A stretch of DNA of 64,000 nucleotides from Bacteroidales bacterium (GCA_017469625.1 JAFUGA010000002.1:1-64000), one strand, 5' to 3'; shown: positions 36,689-45,808, counted from the first letter of the stretch. Notes: a model not told the origin generated them from the letters alone. Numbers and translations are program-made.

Positions 36689-38086
36689 TCAATACCCTAA
36701 AATTTTCAACATAGGTTTATGACTTTGTTCCTTTGCAAAGAGTTTTGTGTTCCATTCATTGTTTTCGTCTTTGTAAAGGATAACGTGATTTGGTTGTGGT
36801 ATAAGACAATGCTGAATACCGCCATAACCAGCAAGACTTTCTTGGTATGCACCTGTATGGAAGAAGCCTATATACAAAGGGTCTTCATCTGTGTTGTCAT
36901 ACTTTGGAAGAAAGACGGCATTTGAATGAGTTTCGGCAGAATAGTAGTCTTGGCTATCGCAAGTCAGTCCCCCCAAAAATACTCTTCTGTATTCATTGTC
37001 CCATTTGTTTATAGGCAAAAGAATAAATTTTTGACCTATACCCCAAGTATCTGGTAAAGTTGTTATGAAAGAAGAATCTATCATATACCAAAGTTCTCTA
37101 TCGTTTTGTCTTTTTTGGTCTATGATAGAGTAAAGAATACAACCAGCCTCTCCTACAGTGAAAGAACCAAACTCTGTAAAGATATTAGGTTCTTCTACAT
37201 CTTGTTTGTTGCATATATCTTTTATTTGTGCAAGTATTTCTTCGGCCATGTATTCGTAATCATAATTAAAATTCAGCGTATTTTTTATAGGGAAACCTCC
37301 TCCTATGTTTAGAGAGTTTAGAGAAGGGCATATTTTTTTTAGTTCGCAATAAAGATTGACACATTTTTGCAATTCATTCCAATAGTATGCTGTATCTCTT
37401 ATACCTGTGTTGATAAAGAAATGAAGCATTTTTAGTTTTAGTTTCTTGTTGTGTTGTAGTTTTTCTTTGTAAAAATCTATTATGCTGTTGTATCTTATTC
37501 CCAATCTTGAAGTATAAAAATCAAACATAGGCTCTTCTTCTGAGGCTATTCTTATACCTACATTGCATTTCAGATGTATTTGTTCGTCCAAAGCATCTAC
37601 TTCTTCTATATTGTCTATTACAGGTATAATGTTTGTCCAACCATTATCTATAAGGTGGGCTATATTTTCTACGTATTGAGGACGTTTAAAACCATTGCAA
37701 ACTATAAACTGTTCTTTGGTGATTTTTTGTTGTTGATACAGTTCTTCTATAATGTTTATATCAAAAGCAGAAGATGTTTCAAGATTTACATCATTTTTCA
37801 ATACTTCTTCAAGTACGAAAGCAAAGTGAGAACTTTTTGTACAATAACAATAATTATACGTACCCTTATAGTCTATTTTTGCTCTTGCAACGTTAAAAAG
37901 TCTTTTCCCTTTTTGAATTTGTGAACTTATCTTTGGAAGATATGTAAGTTTCAAAGGGGTTCCGTACTGTTTGATAACGTCCATTAGGGGAATATCATCA
38001 AAACTAAGTTCATTGTTTTCTACTTTAAATTCGTCTTGTGGAAACTCAAAAGTTTGCTCTATAAGGTCTATGTACTTGTTTTTCAT
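36689..38086 (-). CDS. speA: Arginine decarboxylase, short Bacteroidota form (type III PLP fold)
   Basis: An alanine-racemase-fold decarboxylase of 465 residues. The PLP-lysine motif YCYCTKSSHF lies near residue 80, ETSSAFDINI near 107, and GGGFPIKN (phosphate-binding) near 271. The C-terminal half has the active-site region LTCDSQDYY. Bacteroidota use this ~460-residue form, shorter than the ~630-residue E. coli SpeA, for polyamine synthesis. A related diamino-acid decarboxylase cannot be excluded. A minus-strand -7 box TATCTTTG lies at 38169-38176. Confidence 0.82.
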   Translation of the reverse strand: MKNKYIDLIEQTFEFPQDEFKVENNELSFDDIPLMDVIKQYGTPLKLTYLPKISSQIQKGKRLFNVARAKIDYKGTYNYCYCTKSSHFAFVLEEVLKNDVNLETSSAFDINIIEELYQQQKITKEQFIVCNGFKRPQYVENIAHLIDNGWTNIIPVIDNIEEVDALDEQIHLKCNVGIRIASEEEPMFDFYTSRLGIRYNSIIDFYKEKLQHNKKLKLKMLHFFINTGIRDTAYYWNELQKCVNLYCELKKICPSLNSLNIGGGFPIKNTLNFNYDYEYMAEEILAQIKDICNKQDVEEPNIFTEFGSFTVGEAGCILYSIIDQKRQNDRELWYMIDSSFITTLPDTWGIGQKFILLPINKWDNEYRRVFLGGLTCDSQDYYSAETHSNAVFLPKYDNTDEDPLYIGFFHTGAYQESLAGYGGIQHCLIPQPNHVILYKDENNEWNTKLFAKEQSHKPMLKILGY

Positions 38087-38168
38087 TCTTCTGTTTCTAA
38101 CTGTTTAAACGTTTTAATTATAAAAAATAAAAACAATCCGACTTAATTACTTTGGATATTTTAGATTG

Positions 38169-38176
38169 CAAAGATA
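38169..38176 (-). promoter_or_regulatory. -7 box TATCTTTG of the arginine decarboxylase gene
   Basis: It is read on the minus strand, 82 bp upstream of the ATG. The -33 element is not clear. Confidence 0.45.
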
Positions 38177-38258
38177 TAAATAATATAACAAAGTCTTAAG
38201 AAAATAGGACAAAAAATTAAAAAAATATTATTTTAATTCTAATATTGAAAATATTTAC

Positions 38259-38266
38259 TACTTTTG
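38259..38266 (+). promoter_or_regulatory. -7 box TACTTTTG of the FKBP lipoprotein gene
   Basis: It lies 25 bp before the ATG at 38292, which rules out the upstream in-frame start at 38271. Confidence 0.5.
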
Positions 38267-38291
38267 CTTTTTGTTAAATAAACGAATAGAT

Positions 38292-39023
38292 ATGGGAAAG
38301 AATATGAAAATAAGACTAACTTTGGTTGCGACATTGTTTGTTTTTGTTATGGTTTCTTGTTCAAAACCAAAAGACCATGTAGATATGGGAGAGTTAAAAA
38401 CTTTGAAAGACTCTGCTTCTTACGCTTTAGGCTACCTAAATGGAATACAAGCAGCACAATCTCCTGATGCTTCTGTAAATGTAGATTTATATACTAAAGC
38501 CTTTAAGCAGGGATACAACAAAGATACTGCTGGAACATGGAACGAAGCCACTATGCGTTCTATTATTATGGAGTATGCAAGAAAATCTCAAGAACAGATG
38601 CAACAAAAGGCCTTTGAACAAGCAAAGCCAGATATAGACAGAGCAGAAAAATTTCTTGCAGAGAACAAAAACCGAGAAAACATTATAACAACCAATAGTG
38701 GTCTTCAGTATAAGGTTATCAAAAGAGGAAAAGGACAAAAGCCTGTTTTGAATAACGGAGATAGAGTTATACTTAACTATACTATGTCTATACTGAACGA
38801 AAAAGGACAGTTTGAGCAGGTTCAAAGTACTTTCAATTCTGAAGGTAAGAATCCAGGACCTATGGGTATAGATGGACAATGCGAAGGTATAAAAGAGATA
38901 TTGTCTTTGATGAATGCAGGCGCTCGTTATCAAGTTTGGATACACCCAAATCTTGGTTTTGGAGACTCTCCTAAACTACAGATGTACGAGATAGAAGTTA
39001 TAAAAGTTCTGCACGAAAATTAG
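38292..39023 (+). CDS. FKBP-type peptidyl-prolyl isomerase lipoprotein
   Basis: The signal peptide ends in the lipobox VMVSC, so the protein is probably anchored in the envelope. Residues ~30-130 form the helical N-terminal dimerisation domain (SASYALGYLNG). The FKBP domain follows: TTNSGLQYKVIKRGKGQKP, VILNYTM, IDGQCEGIKEILSLMNAGARYQVWIHPNLGFG, YEIEVIKV. It should assist folding of exported proteins. It is a single gene ahead of rpsO. Confidence 0.87.
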   Translation: MGKNMKIRLTLVATLFVFVMVSCSKPKDHVDMGELKTLKDSASYALGYLNGIQAAQSPDASVNVDLYTKAFKQGYNKDTAGTWNEATMRSIIMEYARKSQEQMQQKAFEQAKPDIDRAEKFLAENKNRENIITTNSGLQYKVIKRGKGQKPVLNNGDRVILNYTMSILNEKGQFEQVQSTFNSEGKNPGPMGIDGQCEGIKEILSLMNAGARYQVWIHPNLGFGDSPKLQMYEIEVIKVLHEN

Positions 39024-39062
39024 TAGGAGGAAAACTAAAAAAATAAAATTTAACCATTTATT

Positions 39063-39094
39063 TTTGGTGCATACACAAAAAGTTTGTACTTTTG
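39063..39094 (+). promoter_or_regulatory. Promoter of rpsO
   Basis: TTTG (39063-39066), 20-bp spacer, TACTTTTG (39087-39094). The mRNA leader is about 75 nt and could hold an S15 autoregulatory site; GATGA and TCATC words that might pair are present. Confidence 0.65.
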
Positions 39095-39175
39095 CACCCT
39101 GAAAAAATTAGATGAGGATGTAATCGTAGTATTCATCGTTGTCTTTATGGTTTAACAAATAAAAAGAAACAAAAA

Positions 39176-39445
39176 ATGTATTTGACAAGCGAAAAGAAAA
39201 GAGAAATCTTTGGACAATTTGGAAAAAATGAAAAAGATACAGGTTCAGTAGAAGGACAAGTTGCTTTATTTACTTACCGTATCAAACACTTAACAGAGTA
39301 TTGCAAAGAGCATAAAAACGACAAATTTACAAACAGAGCTTTGGTTCTTTTAGTAGGAAAACGTAGAAAAATGCTTGATTACCTAAAGAAAAAAGATATA
39401 GAAAGGTATCGTAGTCTTATAAAGGCTTTAGGTTTAAGAAAATAA
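39176..39445 (+). CDS. rpsO: 30S ribosomal protein S15
   Basis: This 89-residue protein binds 16S rRNA early in small-subunit assembly. Typical S15 words are present: FGKNEKDTGSVEGQVALFTYRI, HLTEYCKEHKND, LLVGKRRKMLDYLKKKDIERYRSLIKALGLRK. It is followed by its own terminator, then pnp, the common rpsO-pnp gene order. Confidence 0.96.
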   Translation: MYLTSEKKREIFGQFGKNEKDTGSVEGQVALFTYRIKHLTEYCKEHKNDKFTNRALVLLVGKRRKMLDYLKKKDIERYRSLIKALGLRK

Positions 39446-39479
39446 TAAAATTTTTTTCAAAACTTTGCATAAGAAAGAT

Positions 39480-39520
39480 AAGAGCAAATGACTCGTTATG
39501 TGATGTTGTTTGCTCTTTTT
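39480..39520 (+). terminator. Rho-independent terminator of rpsO
   Basis: AAGAGCAAA (39480-39488) pairs with TTTGCTCTT (39509-39517), followed by T residues. Confidence 0.7.
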
Positions 39521-39558
39521 GTATTATATAAAAAAATGAAGCCAGATGTTAAACTGTT

Positions 39559-39566
39559 TAATTTTG
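39559..39566 (+). promoter_or_regulatory. -7 box TAATTTTG of pnp
   Basis: It lies 55 bp before the ATG at 39622. An ATG two bases after the box (39568) would be outside the transcript. Confidence 0.5.
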
Positions 39567-39621
39567 TATGGAACTCGGTAAGGCTTCAGCTGAGTTAGAT
39601 GTTTTAATAAAATATATAAAG

Positions 39622-41880
39622 ATGATTGGTGTAAAAAAAACTTTCACCCTTGCAGACGGTCGTCAAATAGAGATAGAGACCGGTAAATTAGCAAAACAAG
39701 CAGACGGTTCTGCTGTAGTAAGAATGGGAGATACTATGCTTCTTGCCACAGTTTGTGCAAAAAAAGAAGCAGGCGCAGATGTAGATTTTCTTCCTTTGTC
39801 AGTAGATTATCAAGAAAAGTATGCCTCAAACGGAAAGTTTCCAGGAGGATTTTTTAAACGTGAAGCCAGACCTTCAGAATATGAGATTCTTATTGCACGT
39901 TTGGTAGATAGAGCATTAAGACCTTTATTCCCAGAAAACTATCACGCAGAAGTACAAGTACAAATAACTCTTATTTCAGGAGATGAAAAGAATCCACCAG
40001 ATGCTTTAGCAGCATTGGCAGCAGCTTCAGCGTTGGCTTGTAGCGATATTCCTTTTGATGGACCTGTATCTGAATGTAGAGTGGCTTTGATAGACGGAGA
40101 ATTTTGTATCAATCCAGACTATCAACAGCAAGAAAGAGCAGAACTTGACCTTATAGTAGCCGCAACTTATGACAATATTATGATGGTTGAGGGTGAAATG
40201 AAAGAAGTTTCTGAAGAGGTGATGTTAAACGCTCTTAAAGCAGCGCACGATTCTATTAAAATTCATTGTACAGCCTTGAAAGAACTTACCGAAATGGTAG
40301 GAAAGACAGAAAAGAGAGAATATTGCCACGAAGAAGACGATGAACAAATGCGTCAAAAGATGTATGATGCTTGCTATCAAAAATGTTATGATTTAGCAAA
40401 AGAAGGAATAAAAAGCAAACATACAAGGGGAGAAAGATTTGAGGCAATAAAAGAAGAATTCTTTGCAACTATAGATGAAGAATACAAGACAGAACACGCT
40501 ATAATGCTCAACCGTTATTACAAAAACATAGAAAAAGAGGCCATGAGAAATATGGTGCTTAACGAGAGAGTAAGACTTGATGGAAGACAATTAGAGGAAA
40601 TTCGTCCAATATGGGCTGAAGTTGGCTATTTGCCTTCTCCTCACGGTTCTGCTATATTTACAAGAGGTGAAACACAATCTCTTTCTACTGTAACCTTAGG
40701 TTCAAAACTTGATGAACAAACTATAGACGGTGCTATGGTAGAGGGTTCAAATCGTTTTATCTTACACTACAACTTCCCGGGCTTTGCAACAGGAGAGGTA
40801 AAAGGAAACAAATCTACTTCACGTAGAGAGATAGGACACGGAAACTTAGCAATGAGAGCTTTGAAAGAAGTCTTGCCTACAGAAGAAGAATGTCCTTATA
40901 CTATACGTGTAGTTTCAGATATATTAGAATCAAACGGTTCTTCCTCTATGGCTACTGTTTGTGCTGGTTGTCTTGCTTTAATGGATGCTGGTGTTAAGAT
41001 AAGAAAACCTGTTTCCGGTATAGCAATGGGACTTATAGAAAAGGACGGAAAATGGGCTGTTCTTTCAGATATTCTTGGCGATGAAGACCACCTTGGAGAT
41101 ATGGACTTTAAAGTAACAGGTACAAGAGACGGTATCACTGCTTGTCAAATGGATATAAAATGCGAAGGACTTTCTTATGATATTCTTACTCAAGCCTTGG
41201 CACAAGCAAAAAGAGGTAGAGAACATATCCTAAACATAATAGAAGAAACTATTCCAGCACCTCGTGAAGATTATAAACCACAAGTACCTCGTATTGTTAA
41301 ACTTCAAATACCTAAAGAGTTCATTGGAGCAGTTATAGGACCACAAGGCAAGATAATACAAGATATTCAGAAAGAAACCAATACAACTATAACTATAGAA
41401 GATACAGGAGAATGGGGCAATGTAGATATTCTTTCTGTAGATAAAGAGGGATTAGATAAGGCTATTGCACGTATAAAGGCTATAGTAGCAGTACCAGAAG
41501 TAGGTGAAGTCTATGATGGTATAGTTAAAAGTGTTATGCCATACGGAGCATTCGTTGAGTTTATGGCAGGAAAAGACGGTTTGCTTCACGTAACCGAGAT
41601 AGATTGGAAGAGAATAGAGAAAGTAGAAGATGTTTTGAAAGAAGGCGACCAAATAAGAGTAAAACTTATAGGTATAGACAAACAAACAGGCAAATACAAA
41701 CTTTCTCATAGAGTTCTTATTCCAAAACCAGAAGGATACATAGAACCAGCCCCTAAATCTTCTCGTCAGAATTCTTCAAACAAAGGTAATAACCACCGTT
41801 CAAATGAATATTTTTCACCTTCTACACACCGTACCAACCATACACAAGGAGTACAAAGAAGAGATGAACATAGATTCTAA
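39622..41880 (+). CDS. pnp: Polyribonucleotide nucleotidyltransferase (PNPase)
   Basis: This phosphorolytic 3'-5' exoribonuclease has two RNase PH domains ([26 protein letters not shown] near residue 15; [15 protein letters not shown] near 345). It also has a KH domain (about 555-610, with [17 protein letters not shown]) and an S1 domain (about 620-690). The hydrophilic tail is rich in Ser, Asn and His. The start at 39622 ([10 protein letters not shown]) fits the family and the promoter; the earlier in-frame ATG at 39568 adds 18 unlikely residues. Length 752 residues. Confidence 0.93.
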   Translation: MIGVKKTFTLADGRQIEIETGKLAKQADGSAVVRMGDTMLLATVCAKKEAGADVDFLPLSVDYQEKYASNGKFPGGFFKREARPSEYEILIARLVDRALRPLFPENYHAEVQVQITLISGDEKNPPDALAALAAASALACSDIPFDGPVSECRVALIDGEFCINPDYQQQERAELDLIVAATYDNIMMVEGEMKEVSEEVMLNALKAAHDSIKIHCTALKELTEMVGKTEKREYCHEEDDEQMRQKMYDACYQKCYDLAKEGIKSKHTRGERFEAIKEEFFATIDEEYKTEHAIMLNRYYKNIEKEAMRNMVLNERVRLDGRQLEEIRPIWAEVGYLPSPHGSAIFTRGETQSLSTVTLGSKLDEQTIDGAMVEGSNRFILHYNFPGFATGEVKGNKSTSRREIGHGNLAMRALKEVLPTEEECPYTIRVVSDILESNGSSSMATVCAGCLALMDAGVKIRKPVSGIAMGLIEKDGKWAVLSDILGDEDHLGDMDFKVTGTRDGITACQMDIKCEGLSYDILTQALAQAKRGREHILNIIEETIPAPREDYKPQVPRIVKLQIPKEFIGAVIGPQGKIIQDIQKETNTTITIEDTGEWGNVDILSVDKEGLDKAIARIKAIVAVPEVGEVYDGIVKSVMPYGAFVEFMAGKDGLLHVTEIDWKRIEKVEDVLKEGDQIRVKLIGIDKQTGKYKLSHRVLIPKPEGYIEPAPKSSRQNSSNKGNNHRSNEYFSPSTHRTNHTQGVQRRDEHRF

Positions 41881-41917
41881 TAGAACGTACTAAAACAATA
41901 TTGTACAGATTTCTTTT

Positions 41918-41954
41918 AAGCGACCTTTTTTCCAATAAAAGTGTCGCTTTTTTT
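41918..41954 (+). terminator. Rho-independent terminator of pnp
   Basis: AAGCGAC (41918-41924) pairs with GTCGCTT (41943-41949), followed by a run of T. Confidence 0.78.
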
Positions 41955-41965
41955 GATAACACTCA

Positions 41966-42246
41966 AAAGTAACTATAAAAAGAGGGGAAAGGGAGAGAGA
42001 GATTTTAATCTCTCCCTTCACTCTTATATAGTTAGTAAAAAGCGGGGGGATTTTTATATATATAGGGACCCCGCCCCGCCCCGCTTTTGTGAATTAGATA
42101 TAAAATCAGATAACTAACTGAAAACTAATAACAAAATAATCAAAATAGGCACACACACACACTAAAGGTGTGTGCCTTTGTTATGTTATTACTTGAAAAA
42201 CTAACTAACTTTTACATATATAGGTTAGTTAATTAGTTAGTAAACT
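41966..42246. ncRNA. Multi-hairpin non-coding unit 1 (A, B, C, B')
   Basis: Hairpin A (41971-42033) pairs AACTATA with TATAGTT and GGGAGAGAGAGATT with AATCTCTCCC. Hairpin B (42038-42088) pairs AAAAGCGGGG with CCCCGCTTTT around TTTTTATATATATAGGG. Hairpin C pairs ATAACAAA (42128-42135) with TTTGTTAT (42177-42184) and GGCACACAC with GTGTGTGCC inside. Hairpin B' (42196-42240) has CTAACTAAC and GTTAGTTA around TTTTACATATATAGG. No ORF fits. The strand is undetermined, because the arms read similarly on both. Unit 2 repeats the order 630 nt later with different stem sequences. Confidence 0.65.
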
Positions 42247-42386
42247 AAAATATGTATAAATATTTAATTATAAGTTTGTTAAATAGGATAGAGTGAAAGG
42301 ATAGAGCAATAAGAAGTTGGTAAACTTATAAAAATTTATTCTTACCTTTGATTTTGTAGAGAAAAAATAAGACCTTTACAGAAAAT

Positions 42387-42419
42387 TTACTTGAGGTAAC
42401 TGTTGTAAGTAATTGATTA
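42387..42419. repeat. 33-bp direct repeat, first copy
   Basis: It shares 29 of 33 positions with 42491-42523, with no indels. All four differences lie between the invariant blocks TTACTTGAGGTAA, TTGTAA and TAATTGATTA. Confidence 0.75.
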
Positions 42420-42490
42420 ACAAGATAATCACTTTCTTTATATAGTTAAATACTTGTTTATCAGATATGTTACGAGGTTTACCTAAAGTG

Positions 42491-42523
42491 TTACTTGAGG
42501 TAATATTTGTAACTAATTGATTA
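42491..42523. repeat. 33-bp direct repeat, second copy
   Basis: Partner of 42387-42419, starting 104 bp downstream of it. Confidence 0.75.
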
Positions 42524-42596
42524 TTTGAGATATAATATAAATACTATCAAAGTAAGAATAAGAGAATTTTAATAACAAAACAAGACAAATCAACCA

Positions 42597-42850
42597 GAAA
42601 GTAACTATGAAAAGAGAGAAAGGGGAGAGAGTTAGTTTTTTAACTCTCTCCCTTCTCTACATAGTTAGATAAAAACGAACGAACTTTTACATATATAGGT
42701 AAGTTCGTTCGGTTCGTTTTTTGAAAACCATATTGATTTACCCCGAACTAATGACAAATAACAAAATCAGCATACACTCCACTCTTAAAGAGTGTATGCT
42801 TTGTTATGTTATTACTGAAAATTTGATTGAATTTTATATGTATATGGAAG
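42597..42850. ncRNA. Multi-hairpin non-coding unit 2 (A, B, C, decayed B')
   Basis: Hairpin A (42603-42666) pairs AACTATG with CATAGTT and GGAGAGAGTTA with TAACTCTCTCC. Hairpin B (42671-42721) pairs AAAAACGAAC with GTTCGTTTTT around TTTTACATATATAGG. Hairpin C pairs ATAACAAA (42758-42765) with TTTGTTAT (42800-42807) and GCATACACT with AGTGTATGC. A decayed B' loop (TTTTATATGTATATGG) lies at 42832-42847. The offsets from unit 1 are 632, 633, 630 and 622 nt. Stem bases differ from unit 1 in matched pairs, which indicates that the structure, not the sequence, is kept. Strand undetermined. Confidence 0.65.
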
Positions 42851-42941
42851 GAAAAAAGGACATATATTTAATAATCAACATATTATAAATAAACTAAGAA
42901 AAACTCAAGGAAAAATTTGACTTATCGTAACTTTATTTCCA

Positions 42942-43062
42942 ACAAAACAAAGAAAGAATTTTTTAAAACTTTGTTTTAAAATTCTATCTCTTTGTTTTAG
43001 AAAATTAAAACAAAGTTCTACGAAATTAAAACAAAGAGATAGAAAAATGAAATAAAGTTTTA
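42942..43062. repeat. Intergenic palindromic repeat family, copy 8
   Basis: It contains AAAACAAAGAAAGAATT, ACTTTGTTTTA, CTATCTCTTTGTTTTAG, TTCTACGAAATTAAAACAAAG and AGATAGAAAA. It lies about 110 bp from the 3' end of the minus-strand RecD-like gene. Confidence 0.78.
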
Positions 43063-43175
43063 TTGAGACATTCGTTATATTCGTGTTATTGGGAATTTTA
43101 GTTTAGATGTTTAGTGGTAAAGTTAGTGAGAGTGCTATTGGGTTATGTTTTTGGAATATAATGGTTTGTTAGCGA

Positions 43176-44588
43176 TTAGTCTTTGAAGAAATCTTCGGAG
43201 AAATTGACAAGATAGAGTTTTTCTTTGGCACGTGTTACGGCAGTGTAGAGCCATCGGAAGTAGTCTTTATCTAACATATCTTCTGTAAAGAAACTCTGAA
43301 ATACAAAGACGGATTTCCAACCTCCTCCTTGAGCCTTGTGGCAGGTAAGACAGGAAGAAAATTTTACTTGTACAGCATTGAAATAAGGGTCGTGGTAGGT
43401 GTTCTTTTTTGCTTGTATCTTGTTGTGTGTGAGTTGAAACTGCTCTGTGAAAATTTTGTTGTACAAGTCCCTTTCTTTGTTAGTATCCATTGATGCTTTG
43501 TCCAAAGAAAGCGTGTCAAGGACTATCTTTATTTCTACATCTTCTTGGTCTGGGTAATCGTTGAACGAAACCACCACATCGGCAAAATGCATATCGTATT
43601 TCTCCTCATAATCCACTATCCTTTTGATTTTGAAAATATCTCCGTTGGCAATGAAACCAATTTTTGAACTATCATCAAGCCAAAAATAATTATTCTTCAC
43701 CGCCATCAAATTATCACCAGAATCTATTTGATTTTCCCTTTCCAAGATTTGAAAACGTATTCTATTGTTTAGAATATTCGCTTGTTTATTGCTTCTACAG
43801 ACAACTATAGTTTCATCTTCGCCGTATTCTTTATAAGAAATCCTAAGATATTCTTCAAAATCTACTGCACTGATATTCAGAACGTCTGTTAGATTGTTTG
43901 TCTTAAAAATAGGCAATGAATAATTTTCTCTTGAAAGTCTAAATCTTATGTTTGAGGCGTTTTTCAATATTCCAGAATCTAATGCTTGTCTAACTACGTT
44001 GGTAAGTTTGCAAGATGGGATATTTGAAGAAAAATGCCTCTCTAAGTACTCTACGTCCAAAGCAGGACTTATTATTTCGCCAACAGGAGGTAACTGTGCT
44101 GTATCTCCTATGAATATAACCTTGCAATCTGTTCCCGAAGATACATATTCCATCAAATCTTCCAAAAGATTTCGTGCCATAAACCCTTTATCATTACTTA
44201 AACCTATCATAGAAGATTCGTCTATTATGAAAAGGGTATCCTTGCTTTTATTTACTCTCAAAGAAAAGACAAAACCATCTTCATCATGACCAGAATAATA
44301 AATCTTCTTGTGAATAGTATAAGCCGTTCTTTTAGAATAAAGCGATAGGACTTTGGCTGCTCTTCCTGTGGGTGCCAAAAGTACAGAACGTATAGCAAAA
44401 TAAGGCAAAGTTTTTATAAGTGCAGACATTACAGTAGTTTTACCTGTACCTGCATATCCTTTTAGAACAAATATTTTACTATGAGAAAGAAATAGAAAAT
44501 CCTCCAACATATTTATCAATATGCTTTGGTCTTGTGTAGGAGGGAAACCTAAGTTTTGTAAAAATATTTGCTTGAAATCTACTTGCAT
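43176..44588 (-). CDS. RecD-like SF1B DNA helicase
   Basis: Walker A GYAGTGKTT (about 43), LLAPTGRAAKVL (about 68), DESSMIG (Walker B, about 123), FIGDTAQLPPVGE (about 156), and the C-terminal UvrD-C2/RecD motifs LTCHKAQGGGWKSVFVF and LYTAVTRAKEKLYLVNF. At 470 residues it lacks the long N-terminal extension of RecD2, and no recB or recC gene is nearby. It fits the short single-gene RecD/Pif1-like helicases of Bacteroidota. It precedes nothing on the same strand; apbE lies 5 bp upstream, so the two are probably co-transcribed. Confidence 0.85.
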   Translation of the reverse strand: MQVDFKQIFLQNLGFPPTQDQSILINMLEDFLFLSHSKIFVLKGYAGTGKTTVMSALIKTLPYFAIRSVLLAPTGRAAKVLSLYSKRTAYTIHKKIYYSGHDEDGFVFSLRVNKSKDTLFIIDESSMIGLSNDKGFMARNLLEDLMEYVSSGTDCKVIFIGDTAQLPPVGEIISPALDVEYLERHFSSNIPSCKLTNVVRQALDSGILKNASNIRFRLSRENYSLPIFKTNNLTDVLNISAVDFEEYLRISYKEYGEDETIVVCRSNKQANILNNRIRFQILERENQIDSGDNLMAVKNNYFWLDDSSKIGFIANGDIFKIKRIVDYEEKYDMHFADVVVSFNDYPDQEDVEIKIVLDTLSLDKASMDTNKERDLYNKIFTEQFQLTHNKIQAKKNTYHDPYFNAVQVKFSSCLTCHKAQGGGWKSVFVFQSFFTEDMLDKDYFRWLYTAVTRAKEKLYLVNFSEDFFKD

Positions 44589-44593
44589 TTGTG

Positions 44594-45592
44594 TTAGTTA
44601 AGATAGTTTTTGAAACTATCGTTGTACCAAATTTTCAATTCGCCATTGCTATCTGAATAAATGAAATATGCAGAGTATTCTTTATGATTTTGTAAAAATT
44701 CTATGCTTTTATTTAGTCCCAATACCATAAAACTTGTTGCCAAACCATCGGCCGTTGTTGCGTCTTTGGCTATGACAGACACGCTCAGCAAAGAGTGTCT
44801 TACAGGTCTGCCTGTTTTAGGGTCTATTGTGTGAGAATATTTTACTCCATTTTCTTCGTAAAACTTTCTATAACTACCACTTGTTACTATACTTTCGTCT
44901 TTTAATGATACAGTAGCATTGTATGAACGCTCTTCATCGCTACTTTTTGTAGGTTGTTCTATTGCCACTTTCCATTTCTCTTTCTTAGGTTTTAATCCTC
45001 GTGCATAAACTTCTCCTCCCACATCTATCAAAAAACTTTTTATACCTTTATTATCAAGATATTTAGTTATCATATCTGTAGTATATCCTTGTGCTATAGC
45101 GTTGAAATCTATCTGAGTTTGAGGATATTTTTTTATTAACTTATTGCCGGAAATGAAAACCTTATCCATACCAACGTATTTAAGCATATCATTTATTTGT
45201 CTTTGAGAAAGATTGGTCCTTCTTTGAGTAGAGAAACCGTAACTCTTAACTAATGCTCCCACAGTTATATCCAACGCTCCTTCTGTTAGTTTATTCATAC
45301 GTTGTGCTGCAATAAAATTGTCTTTAAAAATATCATCTAAGATTACATTCTCGTTCCTATTTACTCTACTTAGTAAAGAATTTCTCACCCATAAGGATAC
45401 GCTGTTGTCTATGCAAGTAAAAATACTATCAAAGCCTTGTCTAAATCCTGTACTATCATCGTTGTAAATTACTATATGATAATACGTTCCTTGTACAGTG
45501 CCATCAAAGACAAACCTTTTCTCACCATTGGAACAGGAAGTAGTAAATAAAACTATCAATATGCAAATTCCTGCAAATAATATCTTTTTCAT
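44594..45592 (-). CDS. apbE: FAD:protein FMN transferase (ApbE), lipoprotein
   Basis: The signal peptide ends with lipobox LFTTSC. The ApbE domain has VQGTYYHI (about 34), YSHTIDPKTGRPVRHSLLSVSVIA (about 253-276) and the metal-site region DATTADGLATSFMVLG. ApbE attaches FMN to a Thr of target proteins such as NqrC, NqrB or RnfG outside the inner membrane. No Nqr or Rnf genes are in the window. It lies 5 bp before the RecD-like gene, and a minus-strand -7 box (45607-45614) marks its promoter. Confidence 0.9.
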   Translation of the reverse strand: MKKILFAGICILIVLFTTSCSNGEKRFVFDGTVQGTYYHIVIYNDDSTGFRQGFDSIFTCIDNSVSLWVRNSLLSRVNRNENVILDDIFKDNFIAAQRMNKLTEGALDITVGALVKSYGFSTQRRTNLSQRQINDMLKYVGMDKVFISGNKLIKKYPQTQIDFNAIAQGYTTDMITKYLDNKGIKSFLIDVGGEVYARGLKPKKEKWKVAIEQPTKSSDEERSYNATVSLKDESIVTSGSYRKFYEENGVKYSHTIDPKTGRPVRHSLLSVSVIAKDATTADGLATSFMVLGLNKSIEFLQNHKEYSAYFIYSDSNGELKIWYNDSFKNYLN

Positions 45593-45606
45593 TCTAATCT
45601 TTTTTG

Positions 45607-45614
45607 CAAAAATA
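45607..45614 (-). promoter_or_regulatory. -7 box TATTTTTG of apbE
   Basis: It is read on the minus strand, 14 bp before the ATG. The leader is very short and no -33 match is clear. Confidence 0.45.
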
Positions 45615-45808
45615 ATAAAATAAACTCTAATTCTATATAAGAAAAAGCATATTTCATAAGGTTTATATAAAATTAGAGTTTATAAATATGTGTGAAAAAA
45701 ACAATAAAATACAATTTTATAGCAGTGGTTTTTTACTTCGTCTTTATTTTACACTATTATGTTCTATTGTAATAAATTTATCTTCCTCACAGTTTTGGCA
45801 AAGGAAAA

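Larger units (their letters stand above)
42247..42590. other. Spacer between the two hairpin units, with a 33-bp direct repeat
   Basis: There is no ORF. A 33-bp word beginning TTACTTGAGGTAA and ending TAATTGATTA occurs at 42387-42419 and 42491-42523 with four mismatches. Its first 13 bases can form a small hairpin (TTAC/GTAA). AACAAG (42419-42424) can pair with CTTGTT (42453-42458). Confidence 0.55.

Noticed and set aside
39568..39621. Upstream ATG of pnp
   Set aside because: It lies two bases after the -7 box, upstream of the expected transcript start, and adds residues foreign to PNPase.
42603..42671. A 21-codon ORF (MKREKGERV...) inside hairpin A of unit 2
   Set aside because: The matching place in unit 1 has ATA instead of ATG, and the sequence is explained by the two arms of the hairpin.
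41966..42850. Hairpin locus as a type III toxin-antitoxin (ToxIN-like) RNA
   Set aside because: The repeats are far longer than ToxI pseudoknot units, and no ToxN-like endoribonuclease gene lies next to them.
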